64,000 bases of DNA, from contig JACSSC010000018.1 of NCBI GenBank assembly GCA_014879445.1, positions 1 to 64,000 of the forward strand. Direction: 5' to 3'. The translations under genes and the position numbers were made by a program. Origin of the DNA: Candidatus Competibacteraceae bacterium. Its GTDB lineage: Bacteria; Bacteroidota; Bacteroidia; CAIKAF01. Positions 1 through 9,263 of the stretch are shown piece by piece. Positions within the stretch are counted from its first letter, which is position 1, and the number at the start of each line of letters is the position of its first letter. Under the pieces are notes generated by a model, which saw only the letters and a list, made by a program, of their open reading frames with translations, searched no databases and had not been told where the DNA came from.

Positions 1-246
1 TCGGGTATGGTAGCCATTGTTATTTCAATAGGGGTAATGATGATATTTGCCGGTAAAATCAGTCGTATCATTCAAAAACATCCATCCCTTCAGATATTAG
101 CTCTTGCTTTTCTTATATTAATAGGATTTATGTTAGTATTAGAGTCATTAGAGATGGAGATACCAAAAGGATATATATATTTTGCTATATTCTTTACCTT
201 AGGTGTGGAGTTGATAAATATGAGAATTAGAAAAATTAAATCTTGA
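1..246 (+). CDS. TerC-family integral membrane protein, C-terminal end (partial)
   Basis: This is the last 81 codons of a gene that begins before the window; the frame is open from base 1. The visible part has two hydrophobic segments separated by a KHPSLQILAL stretch, then an IPKGYIYFAI segment and a basic tail. That pattern (a 'KHP-LQ-LAL-FLILIG' helix followed by 'IPKGYIYFA') matches the C-terminus of TerC/YgaF-type membrane proteins, which have been linked to metal-ion homeostasis and loading of exported metalloproteins. It ends 3 bases before the convergent T9SS plug-domain gene. The family call rests only on this short tail, so the function remains uncertain. Confidence 0.7.
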   Translation, partial: SGMVAIVISIGVMMIFAGKISRIIQKHPSLQILALAFLILIGFMLVLESLEMEIPKGYIYFAIFFTLGVELINMRIRKIKS

Positions 247-249
247 TAA

Positions 250-1521
250 TTATCTATCTTTCATAGAGTTGATGAATGAGATACCCAGTAATTTATGGGT
301 TATATCACCAGGTTGTCTGATATACACAAAAATAGTATAGTCATTTTCTGTTTCAGCAAAATCACCTTCAATAGGAAAAGTTAAACCTTCTTTTTTACCT
401 TTAGGTTTGATTAAATACTGATAGTTGTAATAACCTTGTTTTAACTGTGTAACCAATTCATACATTTGATAATTGGCATTATATTGCATTTTATAAGTTG
501 GCAGCATTTCGCCGAAAGTAAATCCGCCTGTAAGATATACATCACCCTCTTCAAAAGGTTCGTAGGCCGGAACACTAAAATAAACATAAGCGTAATCAGG
601 ATCAATAGAAGTCCCGTAATTATCCTGGTTATAAATAGCGAATCTTCCATTAATATCAGGTCTCATTTGAAAATTTGTATAAGTTCGAATGATTTCTGGT
701 CGAAGAAGAATATGATATTTACCATTATCAAGCATTACCTTACTTACCGGCTCCACAATTAGCATTAATGTTTTTAGGTCTAAGAATCTATATTGATTAC
801 CTGCTGGAAATGCGGTTTCTCCGGTAGTATATTGATATGAAAATTGACCTGGACTTACAAATTGAGGAGGAATATCATACTTTACATTATCCCAACGATT
901 ATTTTGCATGACAACCACTTTTAGATCATTATAAGCATCTTGAACAGTAACACCAGCAGAACGTATGGTAAAATACAGTTCTTGATGCGTGTTACGGAGT
1001 TGAACCTGGCTTGCATAACGAACTTTTGCATCTATACTGACACGATTTTCAACCACCCAAAAGCGACGTGTAAAAATGACATTTTCTTTGTCATTAGCAT
1101 CAAACACACGAATAATGTAGTTGCCAGAAATAGTTGGGCGCATATATTCATTAGGAAAATGAAACCAGTAATGAGTATAAGATTGCGTAGTATTAGTACT
1201 AAGTTTAAAATCAAAGATTTCATAAGATTCAAAACCTTGCATATATTGCATAAAAACCAAATCAGAGGGTTTCCAGTCATAAGTACAATGAATCACCTCG
1301 TATGCATACCGATTAGTTTCTTGGTTTAAATCATCAAAACTGATTTTAAGGGTTTGATTGCTGTTAAGTTCCCAAATGGGGAATGTTTGGTTGGATCCTT
1401 CCTGATAAATTTCAACAAAACGTATATGTGGGTTATAAATATAATCAGGAGGTAAATGTTGTCCGAAGGCGTAAGAGCTTATAAATAGCAGAAATACATA
1501 TAAAATGAGAAAGATTCGCAT
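250..1521 (-). CDS. Type IX secretion system plug-domain protein (DUF5103 family)
   Basis: The protein is about 423 residues. I start it at the ATG at 1521, because this gives a typical signal peptide (MRIFLILYVFLLFISSYAFG, then Q); the open frame continues upstream to 1656 but that extension is unlikely and would run into the nqrA promoter region. The mature part begins with an Ig-like module ('RFVEIYQEGSNQTFPIWELN', 'YEVIHCTYDW') and ends with a second beta-rich module ('VYLTGGFTFG', 'YNYQYLIKPKG'). This layout is that of the Bacteroidota DUF5103 family, whose member is described as the periplasmic plug of the SprA translocon of the T9SS. The T9SS cargo genes elsewhere in the window fit that role. 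It is divergent from nqrA. Confidence 0.8.
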   Translation of the reverse strand: MRIFLILYVFLLFISSYAFGQHLPPDYIYNPHIRFVEIYQEGSNQTFPIWELNSNQTLKISFDDLNQETNRYAYEVIHCTYDWKPSDLVFMQYMQGFESYEIFDFKLSTNTTQSYTHYWFHFPNEYMRPTISGNYIIRVFDANDKENVIFTRRFWVVENRVSIDAKVRYASQVQLRNTHQELYFTIRSAGVTVQDAYNDLKVVVMQNNRWDNVKYDIPPQFVSPGQFSYQYTTGETAFPAGNQYRFLDLKTLMLIVEPVSKVMLDNGKYHILLRPEIIRTYTNFQMRPDINGRFAIYNQDNYGTSIDPDYAYVYFSVPAYEPFEEGDVYLTGGFTFGEMLPTYKMQYNANYQMYELVTQLKQGYYNYQYLIKPKGKKEGLTFPIEGDFAETENDYTIFVYIRQPGDITHKLLGISFINSMKDR

Positions 1522-1676
1522 GAACCCGGTATTAGAAATATGACAAATAGGAAAAACCATGCCTAAAAATGATATTAAGAGCCAAAAAAATTGAAAAAAA
1601 TTGTGGCAAGTGTGAACAAATATCCTAAAAATTGTCAAATTTGCCACCGTTTCCACTACAAAGAAGACAAAAACGA

Positions 1677-3053
1677 ATGGGAAAGAACATTAAAATCAAG
1701 AAAGGATTAGACATCCGGCTGATTGGAGAGGCAGATAAAGTATTGGTAAATGCCGATATGCCTTCAGAAGTCAGCATCAGCCCTGCTGATTTTGTGGCCA
1801 TGAAAGCTAAACTGTTGGTAGCGGTTGGTGATAAAGTGAAAGCAGGATCACCACTATTGTACGACAAAAATAATCCCACTGTAATGATATGTTCCGCAGT
1901 AAGCGGTGAAGTGGTAGAAATTAAAAGGGGTGCAAAGCGCGTATTAGAAGAAGTTGTTATTAAAGCAGATAAAGAAACCGATTACTTACCTTTTCAGGGG
2001 GGCAATTTGGATTCATTATCAAGAGAAAGGGTAATTGAATTAATGACACAAAGCGGTGTTTGGGCCTTTATCCGTCAACGCCCATACGATTGTGTTGCGC
2101 AGCCGGAAAAATCACCCAAAGCCATTTTTATATCAGCATTTGATTCTTCACCATTAGCCGCAGATACTGATTTTGTTTTGCAAGGCCAGGAAAAATATTG
2201 GGAGGCGGGCATAGCGGCTTTACAAAAAATTCACAATAATTTACAGCTAAACATACATAGCGAAAAGAACAAGTCAACAATACTTACTCAAACCAAAGGA
2301 GTAACCATAAACACATTTTCGGGCCCACATCCAGCAGGTAATATAGGGGTTCAAATTCATCATATAGACCCCATCAATAAAGGAGAAAATGTATGGTATA
2401 TTGCACCACAGGACGTATTAATAGTGGGACGATTATTTTTGGATGGCAAGTATGATGCACATCGAATAATAGCAATTACCGGATCAGAGGTTAAAAAGCG
2501 CAGATATGCAAGAACTATTGTAGGTGCCAACTTGCCGAGTTTTTTATCTTCCGACAATGTTGAATCTGGGAAAAATCGTTTTATCAGTGGAAATGTCTTA
2601 ACAGGAAGAAAGATATCCCCTTCGGGCAGTTTAGGATTTTATGATACGCAAATAACAGTAATTCCCGAAGGAGATGAACCAGAATTTTTTGGATGGCTTG
2701 CGCCAGGTTTTGATAAGTTTAGCAACTCTTGCACGTTTCTCACATGGGCCATGCCCGGAAAGAAATTCAAACTGAACACCAACCCACATGGAGAACAAAG
2801 GGCATTTGTTGTAACAGGCGAATACGAAAAAGTTTTCCCAATGGATATTTATCCTGTACAGTTATTAAAATCCATTCTTATCAACGATATTGAACTTCAG
2901 GAAAATCTTGGTATTTATGAAGTATCACCTGAAGATTTTGCGCTATGTGAATATGTTTGCACATCAAAAATCAATAGTCAGGATATAATTCGCAAAGGTT
3001 TGGAAGCCCTATATTTAGAGGAAATAGAGTCATTAAAAGAGTCACATCATTAA
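1677..3053 (+). CDS. nqrA: Na+-translocating NADH:quinone reductase subunit A
   Basis: First gene of a complete nqr operon. NqrA is the cytoplasmic subunit of the sodium-pumping NADH:ubiquinone/menaquinone oxidoreductase. The start chosen is the ATG at 1677 (MGKNIKIKKGLDIRLIGEA), which matches the family N-terminus 'KIKKGLDLPI.G'; an in-frame ATG at 1632 would add 15 unlikely residues. The resulting 458 residues are normal for the family. Visible landmarks are the early biotinyl-lipoyl-like segment ('KVKAGSPLLYDK') and the central 'FSGPHPAGNIGVQIHHIDP' stretch typical of NqrA. A -7 like sequence, CAAATTTG at 1636-1643, lies 34 bases upstream, one mismatch from the Bacteroidota consensus, without a clear -33 element. 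Confidence 0.95.
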   Translation: MGKNIKIKKGLDIRLIGEADKVLVNADMPSEVSISPADFVAMKAKLLVAVGDKVKAGSPLLYDKNNPTVMICSAVSGEVVEIKRGAKRVLEEVVIKADKETDYLPFQGGNLDSLSRERVIELMTQSGVWAFIRQRPYDCVAQPEKSPKAIFISAFDSSPLAADTDFVLQGQEKYWEAGIAALQKIHNNLQLNIHSEKNKSTILTQTKGVTINTFSGPHPAGNIGVQIHHIDPINKGENVWYIAPQDVLIVGRLFLDGKYDAHRIIAITGSEVKKRRYARTIVGANLPSFLSSDNVESGKNRFISGNVLTGRKISPSGSLGFYDTQITVIPEGDEPEFFGWLAPGFDKFSNSCTFLTWAMPGKKFKLNTNPHGEQRAFVVTGEYEKVFPMDIYPVQLLKSILINDIELQENLGIYEVSPEDFALCEYVCTSKINSQDIIRKGLEALYLEEIESLKESHH

Positions 3054-3069
3054 TTAGAGTATATCTGCA

Positions 3070-4257
3070 ATGAATCCATTAAAAAAGTTATTGGAGAAAG
3101 TGGAGCCCAGTTTTCGCGAAGGCGGAAAACTCCACAAATTTTGGCCCGTTTACGATGGATTTGCCACGTTTTTGTTTGTTCCGGGTCATCCCACCCACAA
3201 AGGATCACATATTCGCGATGGCATAGACCTAAAACGCACCATGGTTTCTGTCATATTTGCCATGATGCCTGCTTTATTGTTTGGTATTTATAATGTTGGT
3301 TATCAACATTATCTTGCATTAGGGCAGGAGTCGGGTTTGGTAGAAAATATGATTTACGGATTAATAAAAGTACTTCCGTTGATTGTAGTTTCGTATGCCG
3401 TAGGCCTGGGTGTAGAGTTTGCTTTTTGTGTTATTAAAAAGCATCAGATTAATGAAGGGTTTTTGGTTAGTGGAATGTTAATACCATTGGTGGTACCTCC
3501 TGATATGCCCCTGTGGATGGTGGCCGTTGCTACCGTTTTTGCCGTTGTTATAGGCAAAGAAGTTTTTGGGGGCACCGGCATGAATGTTCTGAACCCTGCT
3601 CTTACAGCACGCGCCTTTTTGTTTTTTGCCTATCCCGCTTTTATTTCCGGCGATAAAGTTTGGGTAAGCTTGGGAGGTGAAAAAGCAGTAGATGGTTTTA
3701 GTGGTGCTACACCTTTGTCTCAATTTATTACCCAGGGGCCAGCTATTAAAAATCCAGTAGGTGGAGATATTGGTTTTATTGATGGATTTATTGGGTTGAT
3801 TCCCGGCTCTATAGGAGAAACATCTACGTTGGCTATTTTAATTGGTGCCGCCATTTTGATATTTACAGGAGTAGCTAGTTGGAAAATCATGTTTTCTGTT
3901 TTTGCAGGCGGATATCTTACAGCGACTTTGCTTAATTTACTTGCCGGCCATTTTCCCGACAACCCTTATTTAACCATTGAGCCACACTGGCATTTAGTGT
4001 TTGGAGGATTCGCATTTGGGGCGGTGTTTATGGCAACAGACCCAGTTACTGCTGCACAAACACCACTCGGAAAGCTCATATATGGATTTTTGATTGGTGT
4101 GATAACAATTGTTATTAGGGTGCTTAATCCCGCATATCCAGAGGGCATGATGTTGTCTATCCTATTTATGAACGTGGCCGCCCCACTAATTGATTATTAT
4201 GTAGTGCAGGCAAACATCAAACGAAGATTAAAACGTGTAACCGCTAAAGCAGCATAA
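3070..4257 (+). CDS. nqrB: Na+-translocating NADH:quinone reductase subunit B
   Basis: Polytopic membrane subunit of the sodium pump, 395 residues with about ten hydrophobic segments. The flavinylation motif SGATP lies at residues 211-215, so Thr214 is the predicted site for covalent FMN attachment by ApbE (no apbE is in this window). 'GKEVFGGTGMNVLNPALTAR' at about 162-181 and 'GAVFMATDPVTAAQTPLGK' near the C-terminal third are family signatures shared with RnfD. It follows nqrA by 16 bases and precedes nqrC by 3 bases, so the genes are surely co-transcribed. Vibrio NqrB is thought to hold the sodium path and part of the quinone site; I infer the same here. Confidence 0.96.
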   Translation: MNPLKKLLEKVEPSFREGGKLHKFWPVYDGFATFLFVPGHPTHKGSHIRDGIDLKRTMVSVIFAMMPALLFGIYNVGYQHYLALGQESGLVENMIYGLIKVLPLIVVSYAVGLGVEFAFCVIKKHQINEGFLVSGMLIPLVVPPDMPLWMVAVATVFAVVIGKEVFGGTGMNVLNPALTARAFLFFAYPAFISGDKVWVSLGGEKAVDGFSGATPLSQFITQGPAIKNPVGGDIGFIDGFIGLIPGSIGETSTLAILIGAAILIFTGVASWKIMFSVFAGGYLTATLLNLLAGHFPDNPYLTIEPHWHLVFGGFAFGAVFMATDPVTAAQTPLGKLIYGFLIGVITIVIRVLNPAYPEGMMLSILFMNVAAPLIDYYVVQANIKRRLKRVTAKAA

Positions 4258-4260
4258 GCC

Positions 4261-5043
4261 ATGAATAAAGAGAGCAACGCATACATTATTCTTTTTTCTG
4301 TGATTATGGTAGTAATTGTGGGAGTTGGACTGGCTGTTATTGCCCAGATTACCAAACCCAACTACATTAAAAATCAAGAAATAGAGAAAAAACAAAACAT
4401 TCTTTCATCAGTAGGAATTAGAGTATCCCCTTCAGAAGCAGAAGCGACTTATAACAAGCATATTACAGGAAGTGTTGTTTTTAAACAAGATGGTTCTGTT
4501 GTGGATGGGCAAGATGCTTTCCTGGTGGATTTAGCTAAAGAGTTGAAAAAACCAGAAGCGGATCAGTTTTATACCCTGTTTTTTTGTAGTAAAGACAATG
4601 AATCGTTTTATATTATACCCATGCGAGGAAAGGGGCTATGGGATGCGGTTTGGGGATTTGTGGCTGTTAATAATGATGGGATAACCATTGCAGGAGCCAT
4701 GTTCGACCACAAGGGAGAAACTCCCGGATTGGGAGCTGAAATTTCTAAAGAGGGATTCCAAAAACAATTTTTGGGTAAAAAAATTGTTGATGCATCCGGA
4801 GAGTTTAAAGGAGTTGAGGTGGCAAAACAGGGTAAATATCCCGAAGGATATGAACATAGTGTAGACGGCATTTCTGGAGGCACAATAACCAGTAATGGCG
4901 TAAGCGATATGATACAAAAGTATCTAAAAGCATTTCAGGCATATATGAAAGTTAATGTTTCAGCCATACCGGCACCCCAGCCCGAGCCCGAAACATTAGA
5001 TACTTTAGAGACAACTCTAATTGAAGCCGATACAATAAATTAA
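4261..5043 (+). CDS. nqrC: Na+-translocating NADH:quinone reductase subunit C
   Basis: FMN-binding subunit, 260 residues. One N-terminal transmembrane helix (about 8-30) anchors a periplasmic domain. The flavinylation motif reads D-G-I-S-G-G-T at 202-208, so Thr208 is the predicted FMN attachment site; the motif has Gly where the usual consensus has Ala (SGAT). 'HKGETPGLGAEI' at 150-161 is the other strong NqrC/RnfG signature. The last 30 residues are an acidic, Pro/Glu-rich tail (PAPQPEPETLDTLE) that is longer than in the Vibrio protein. The gene sits 3 bases after nqrB and 23 before nqrD. Confidence 0.95.
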   Translation: MNKESNAYIILFSVIMVVIVGVGLAVIAQITKPNYIKNQEIEKKQNILSSVGIRVSPSEAEATYNKHITGSVVFKQDGSVVDGQDAFLVDLAKELKKPEADQFYTLFFCSKDNESFYIIPMRGKGLWDAVWGFVAVNNDGITIAGAMFDHKGETPGLGAEISKEGFQKQFLGKKIVDASGEFKGVEVAKQGKYPEGYEHSVDGISGGTITSNGVSDMIQKYLKAFQAYMKVNVSAIPAPQPEPETLDTLETTLIEADTIN

Positions 5044-5066
5044 TCAGAACGAATAATAGCGTTACT

Positions 5067-5735
5067 ATGAGTACAGAAACAGCAGTAGCCCAAAAAGAAA
5101 AGGAAGCGCTTTTCTCGGCCAAAAGAAGAAAACTGATTACAGACCCACTAAACGATACCAATCCAGTAACAGTTCAGGTGTTAGGTATATGCTCTGCATT
5201 AGCCATTACGGTTCAGGTTAAACCATCTTTGTTTATGTTTGGTGGTGTTTTGTTTGTGTTAGCACTGGGCAATGTGATTGTGTCTTTGCTAAGAAATCTT
5301 ATCCCGTCACGAGTGCGTATTATTGCCCAATTGGTTATTGTGGCAGCCCTTGTTATTGTTGTAGATCTTGTATTAAAGGCCTACGCCTATGACATGAGCA
5401 AGCAACTTTCTGTTTTTGTTGGATTAATTATTACAAACTGTATCGTGATGGGCCGACTTGAGGCATTTGCTTTAGGCAACAAATGGTGGCCATCTTTATT
5501 GGATGGCATTGGAAATGCGATGGGATATGGACTTATTCTCGTTATAGTAGCTGCCGCACGTGAGCTGTTTGGCTCCGGCACGTTGCTTGGATTTAAAATA
5601 ATCCCTGCCGCTTTTTATGAAATGGGCTACGTAAATAACGGATTTATGATTTTACCCCCTATGGCACTGGTGGTTGTGGGAATCATTATCTGGGTGCAAC
5701 GAAGCAGAAATAAGAAACTTGTTGAATCAAATTAA
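5067..5735 (+). CDS. nqrD: Na+-translocating NADH:quinone reductase subunit D
   Basis: Membrane subunit of 222 residues with a hydrophilic N-terminal 25 residues and about six transmembrane helices. 'DPLNDTNPVTVQVLGICSALAIT' is the classical NqrD/RnfE start, and 'ITNCIVMGRLEAFA' carries the conserved cysteine that, with the matching Cys in NqrE, coordinates the intramembrane iron centre. 'AAARELFGSGTLLG' is also a family signature. The protein is a normal length. It lies between nqrC (23 bases upstream) and nqrE, in standard nqr order. Confidence 0.95.
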   Translation: MSTETAVAQKEKEALFSAKRRKLITDPLNDTNPVTVQVLGICSALAITVQVKPSLFMFGGVLFVLALGNVIVSLLRNLIPSRVRIIAQLVIVAALVIVVDLVLKAYAYDMSKQLSVFVGLIITNCIVMGRLEAFALGNKWWPSLLDGIGNAMGYGLILVIVAAARELFGSGTLLGFKIIPAAFYEMGYVNNGFMILPPMALVVVGIIIWVQRSRNKKLVESN

Positions 5736-5753
5736 CAATTGAAAGATATTACT

Positions 5754-6368
5754 ATGGAACTGATAAATATATTCGTTAAATCCATATTTATAGACAATAT
5801 GGTGTTCGCCTACTTCTTAGGCATGTGTTCATATTTGGCTGTATCTAAACAAGTAAAAACAGCGGTAGGGTTAGGCATGGCTGTTATATTTGTATTAGGA
5901 CTCACAGTCCCAATAAATTATTTGTTGGAAAACTATTTGCTTAAAGAAGGGGCAATGGTATGGCTAAGTCCGGCATTGAAAGATGTTGATTTGAGTTTTC
6001 TTTCCTTTTTGATGTTTATTGCTGTGGTTGCAGCATTTGTTCAATTGGTTGAAATGGCAGTAGAAAAATTTTCTCCGTCACTTTATGCCTCTTTGGGAAT
6101 ATTTTTACCTCTTATTGCCGTAAATTGTGCGATTCTTGGAGGTGCATTATTTATGCAGCAACGCGATTATCCAACGGTTGGCCATGCCGCCGTATTCGGA
6201 TTGGGCTCTGGTGTTGGTTGGTTGATGGCAATCGTTTTTATTGCAGCTATTCGTGAAAAAATTCGATATTCAAATATTCCTGCACCATTGCGTGGATTAG
6301 GAATTGCCTTTATTCTTACTGGTTTGATGGGAATAGGTTTTATGAGTTTTATGGGTATTAAACTTTAA
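5754..6368 (+). CDS. nqrE: Na+-translocating NADH:quinone reductase subunit E
   Basis: Membrane subunit of about 204 residues with six helices, a homologue of NqrD in inverted topology. I start at the ATG at 5754 ([20 protein letters not shown]), which matches the family N-terminus ending in '[12 protein letters not shown]'; an in-frame TTG at 5739 is less likely. '[11 protein letters not shown]' contains the cysteine expected to bind the shared Fe centre with NqrD. '[22 protein letters not shown]' near the C-terminus is characteristic. Its stop codon overlaps the nqrF start by one base (TAATG), implying translational coupling. Confidence 0.95.
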   Translation: MELINIFVKSIFIDNMVFAYFLGMCSYLAVSKQVKTAVGLGMAVIFVLGLTVPINYLLENYLLKEGAMVWLSPALKDVDLSFLSFLMFIAVVAAFVQLVEMAVEKFSPSLYASLGIFLPLIAVNCAILGGALFMQQRDYPTVGHAAVFGLGSGVGWLMAIVFIAAIREKIRYSNIPAPLRGLGIAFILTGLMGIGFMSFMGIKL

Positions 6369-7693
6369 TGTTGTTTATCATGGTATTGCTACAGTTCAGC
6401 ACATTGCAAATCGGGGTTGCCGTTGGTGTTTTTCTTTTTGTTATTTTACTTTTAGTCGCAGTTTTGCTCTATGCCAAATCAAAACTTACACAATCCGGCC
6501 CGGTTAAGATTAGTATTAATGGAGAAAAGGAAATAGAGGTTAATGCCGGCAGCACACTTCTTTCAACTCTGGGTAATGAAAAAATATTCCTACCATCAGC
6601 ATGTGGTGGAGGTGGAACCTGCGCCATGTGTCGTTGTCAGGTTTTAGAAGGGGGCGGAGAAATTTTACAAACCGAAGTGGGGTATTTTTCACGCAAGGAG
6701 CAAGCTGATAAATGGCGACTTGCTTGTCAGGTTAAGGTAAAAAATGATTTAAAAATTAAGATTCCAGATGAAATATTTGGTATAAAAAAATGGGAGTGTG
6801 AAGTTGTTTCTAATTATAATGTGGCAACATTCATCAAAGAATTTGTGGTAAAATTGCCCGAAGGGGAAACACTTAATTTTCAATCGGGAGGATATATTCA
6901 GATTGACGTTCCTGCACTGGAAGTAGATTTCAAAAACATTGATATTTCTCCGTCGCCTGACGACCCCGCAGGTAAAGATAAGTTTAAAGAAGATTGGGAT
7001 AAATTCAATCTTTGGGATTTGAAGATGATAAATAAAGAACCTCTTTTCAGGGCATATTCAATGGCCAATCATCCTGCTGAAGGGAATATTGTTATGCTCA
7101 ATATTCGTATCGCCACCCCGCCATGGGATAGGGCAAGTAATGGATGGATGAAAGTGAATCCTGGCGTTTGTTCATCATTTATTTTCTCACGAAAACCTGG
7201 TGATAAGGTTACTGTCTCCGGCCCTTATGGTGAATTTTTTATCAAGAAGACAGAAAATGAGATGGTGTATATTGGTGGTGGCGCAGGTATGGCACCACTG
7301 AGATCGCATATTTTTCACCTTTTCCATACAATTAAAACAAATCGTAAAGTTTCATTTTGGTACGGAGGAAGGTCAAAACGCGAATTGTTCTATGTTGATC
7401 ATTTCAGAAAGATTGAAAAAGAATTTCCCAATTTTAAGTTTCATATTGTTCTTTCTGAGCCCATGCCCGAAGATAATTGGGTGGCAAAAAAGAATATGGA
7501 TGACGAGGGAGACGGGTTTGTGGGCTTCGTTCATCAGGCATTTATTGATAATTACCTGAGTAAACACCCCGATCCTGAAGAAATTGAGTTTTACTTCTGT
7601 GGGCCACCTATGATGAATAATGCTGTAGTAAAAATGTGCGACGATTGGGGTATTCCTAAAGAGAACGTAATGTTTGACGATTTTGGAGGGTAA
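6368..7693 (+). CDS. nqrF: Na+-translocating NADH:quinone reductase subunit F
   Basis: Electron entry subunit, 441 residues: one N-terminal helix (about 12-36), a plant-type [2Fe-2S] ferredoxin domain, then an FAD/NADH reductase domain. The cluster ligands are visible as C79-x5-C85-x2-C88 and C120. The FAD-binding motif is R-A-Y-S-M-A-N-H, the nucleotide-binding glycine motif [12 protein letters not shown] follows, and the protein ends FDDFGG as in other NqrF. It oxidises NADH and passes electrons through FAD and the cluster into the membrane subunits. It is the last gene of the operon and converges on the DUF2062 gene 11 bases away. Confidence 0.97.
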   Translation: MLFIMVLLQFSTLQIGVAVGVFLFVILLLVAVLLYAKSKLTQSGPVKISINGEKEIEVNAGSTLLSTLGNEKIFLPSACGGGGTCAMCRCQVLEGGGEILQTEVGYFSRKEQADKWRLACQVKVKNDLKIKIPDEIFGIKKWECEVVSNYNVATFIKEFVVKLPEGETLNFQSGGYIQIDVPALEVDFKNIDISPSPDDPAGKDKFKEDWDKFNLWDLKMINKEPLFRAYSMANHPAEGNIVMLNIRIATPPWDRASNGWMKVNPGVCSSFIFSRKPGDKVTVSGPYGEFFIKKTENEMVYIGGGAGMAPLRSHIFHLFHTIKTNRKVSFWYGGRSKRELFYVDHFRKIEKEFPNFKFHIVLSEPMPEDNWVAKKNMDDEGDGFVGFVHQAFIDNYLSKHPDPEEIEFYFCGPPMMNNAVVKMCDDWGIPKENVMFDDFGG

Positions 7694-7704
7694 CCCACCC
7701 CGGT

Positions 7705-8139
7705 TTATTTTTGTTGAGATAGTATTTTTCTGCATAAAAAGTAACTGGCAAGTCCACTCGCTACAGAAAGGATGAGTCCCCCCAAAAGCAATGTCCATCC
7801 GGCATCTATTAACGTATGCCATCCAGCCGATTTCAGCTCAATGGATGCCGAATTTCCGCCAATAATAAGATGGCCAATAGTCAATTGTGCCATTAATACA
7901 AAAGGTATCAATGGAGGGATGCTAATATACGAGAAACCTAGCGTGATGATTTTATTTAATCTGAACAGCCCAATCAATATGATGACTATTATTGTTTGAA
8001 GCCCCCAGAATGGAGATAGGCCAATAGAAACTCCAATAGCGGCAGAGAGCGCCCGTTTATGAACCGACTCATCTTTGCGCCAAAGATGTGTAAACCAAAA
8101 TGTTCGAAACCTATCTTTGTATTTATGTATAAACGACAA
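7705..8139 (-). CDS. DUF2062-domain small membrane protein
   Basis: Membrane protein of about 144 residues if started at the TTG at 8139, which overlaps the panC stop codon; the next upstream start (ATG 8250) would overlap panC by 109 bases and encode a shadow of PanC. The conserved core 'AAIGVSIGLSPFWGLQT' followed by a 'SIPPLIPFVLMAQLTIGHLI' segment is the DUF2062 pattern of a small bacterial inner-membrane family with no defined function. About three hydrophobic segments are visible. Co-directional with panC and probably in its transcript. The start codon is my choice and is uncertain. Confidence 0.7.
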   Translation of the reverse strand: MSFIHKYKDRFRTFWFTHLWRKDESVHKRALSAAIGVSIGLSPFWGLQTIIVIILIGLFRLNKIITLGFSYISIPPLIPFVLMAQLTIGHLIIGGNSASIELKSAGWHTLIDAGWTLLLGGLILSVASGLASYFLCRKILSQQK

Positions 8140-8141
8140 AA

Positions 8142-8999
8142 TTAATATAACGAGAGTTCCCCAAATCCCAAATTGTCTATCAAGCGTGTTTCGCCAGCAT
8201 AAAATGCAATAAAAATTCGAAATTGCTTTGGGTCGCCTTTTTCCTTCCAAGGGGCCAACGTGTTTTCTTCAGCAAAATCAACATATTCGAGCCGCAATTC
8301 CTCCCACGCCTTAAACGCAGCTTCAATTTCTTTCGTTAAAACACCCACCTTTTTTTCGCCTAGTTGGTTCAATTGTGTCTTGAGCAATCTATAAACACAC
8401 GATGCCTGTTGCTTTTGACTGTCAGTTAGTCGCATATTTCTTGAGCTCATTGCCAGGCCAGAACTTTCACGAAGGGTATGAACACCTTTAATTTCTAATT
8501 TACTAAATAAAGGAGCGATACAATTTTTTATAATTATAAACTGCTGATAATCCTTCAGACCAAAATAGGCCCTATTGGGCTGGATTATCTGAAAAAAACG
8601 AAATACAACATTGGCCATTCCCTGAAAATGCCCAGGCCTATGCCTTCCTTCCATTGGAACATCTAAGCCATGTAAATCAAAAATTTGGATACTGCCTGGT
8701 GGATACAATTCTTCTTTAATTGGTAAGTATAATAAATCGCATCCGGCATTTTGAAGCATTAAGCTATCGCGATCAGGCGTTTGAGGATAATTTATAAAAT
8801 CATTTTCGTTGTTGAATTGTAGAGGGTTTATGAATATGCTGGCAATGGTAATATCATTTTCCTTTATACCGCTCTCAATTAACGATAGATGCCCATGATG
8901 CAGTGCCCCCATTGTTGGAACAAAACCAACCGATTGGCCCAACTTTTTGACGGATTCAACATGAGCAACCAATTCGCTTGATGAATGAAATATTTTCAT
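8142..8999 (-). CDS. panC: Pantothenate synthetase
   Basis: ATP-dependent condensation of pantoate with beta-alanine, the last step of vitamin B5 synthesis. The start at 8999 (MKIFHSSSELVAHVESVKK) is the standard family start; 14 further upstream residues are open but unlikely. The 285-residue length is normal. Nucleotide-binding HxGH appears in 'FVPTMGALHHGHLSLI', followed by 'SIFINPLQFNNENDF', 'YFGLKDYQQFIIIK' and the KMSKS-like 'LRESSGLAMSSRNMRL'. panC lies divergently from the glycogen-synthase-like gene across the 0.8 kb gap. Together with coaX at 57.4 kb this shows endogenous CoA precursor synthesis. Confidence 0.96.
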   Translation of the reverse strand: MKIFHSSSELVAHVESVKKLGQSVGFVPTMGALHHGHLSLIESGIKENDITIASIFINPLQFNNENDFINYPQTPDRDSLMLQNAGCDLLYLPIKEELYPPGSIQIFDLHGLDVPMEGRHRPGHFQGMANVVFRFFQIIQPNRAYFGLKDYQQFIIIKNCIAPLFSKLEIKGVHTLRESSGLAMSSRNMRLTDSQKQQASCVYRLLKTQLNQLGEKKVGVLTKEIEAAFKAWEELRLEYVDFAEENTLAPWKEKGDPKQFRIFIAFYAGETRLIDNLGFGELSLY

Positions 9000-9080
9000 A
9001 GATAAATAGACGAAACTTTTGCCAAAACCGTTATAAGCCACAAATTAACGAACTAATTGGCAGAGAAATGTAAATATTAT

Positions 9081-9112
9081 TTTGATTTATCGCAGAAAAT
9101 TCGTTAATTTTG
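9081..9112 (+). promoter_or_regulatory. Bacteroidota-type promoter (TTTG - 20 bases - TAATTTTG)
   Basis: TTTG at 9081-9084 and TAATTTTG at 9105-9112 match the Bacteroidota sigma-A -33/-7 consensus with a 20-base spacer. The tRNA-Phe promoter in this window has the same spacing. It points into the gene-poor stretch and may originally have served the glycogen-synthase-like gene at 9799, nearly 700 bases downstream. Confidence 0.55.
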
Positions 9113-9151
9113 CATATTCTTTTGTAACACCATGTATAACAAACGTACCAA

Positions 9152-9253
9152 ATGAGGCCGTTTAAAGTAGAGCTTGGAGCAGACGAGATTCAATCATTGG
9201 ATGTAGTGCATCAGTACGCCAAACAGGCATTTGAGAAATTAGGGTTTATGTAA
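9152..9253 (+). pseudogene. Short reading frame (33 codons), possible remnant of a phage-like operon
   Basis: ATG at 9152 opens a 33-residue frame beginning MRPFKVELGADEIQSLDVV and ending EKLGFM, stop at 9251-9253. It has ordinary coding-like composition, with no transmembrane segment. It lies 11 bases before the next damaged frame, and that frame overlaps a third as TAATG. This compact spacing looks like a former operon rather than random intergenic sequence. I do not recognise a family. It could equally be a genuine short peptide gene or chance. Confidence 0.3.
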
Positions 9254-9263
9254 CAATAGAACT

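Noticed and set aside
7681-7710. Short AACC...GGTT pairing after nqrF as a terminator
   Set aside because: Four base pairs with a weak T run is too little to support a terminator call.
7373-7822. 149-residue minus-strand frame across the end of nqrF
   Set aside because: It is antisense to the conserved C-terminus of NqrF and has no family features.
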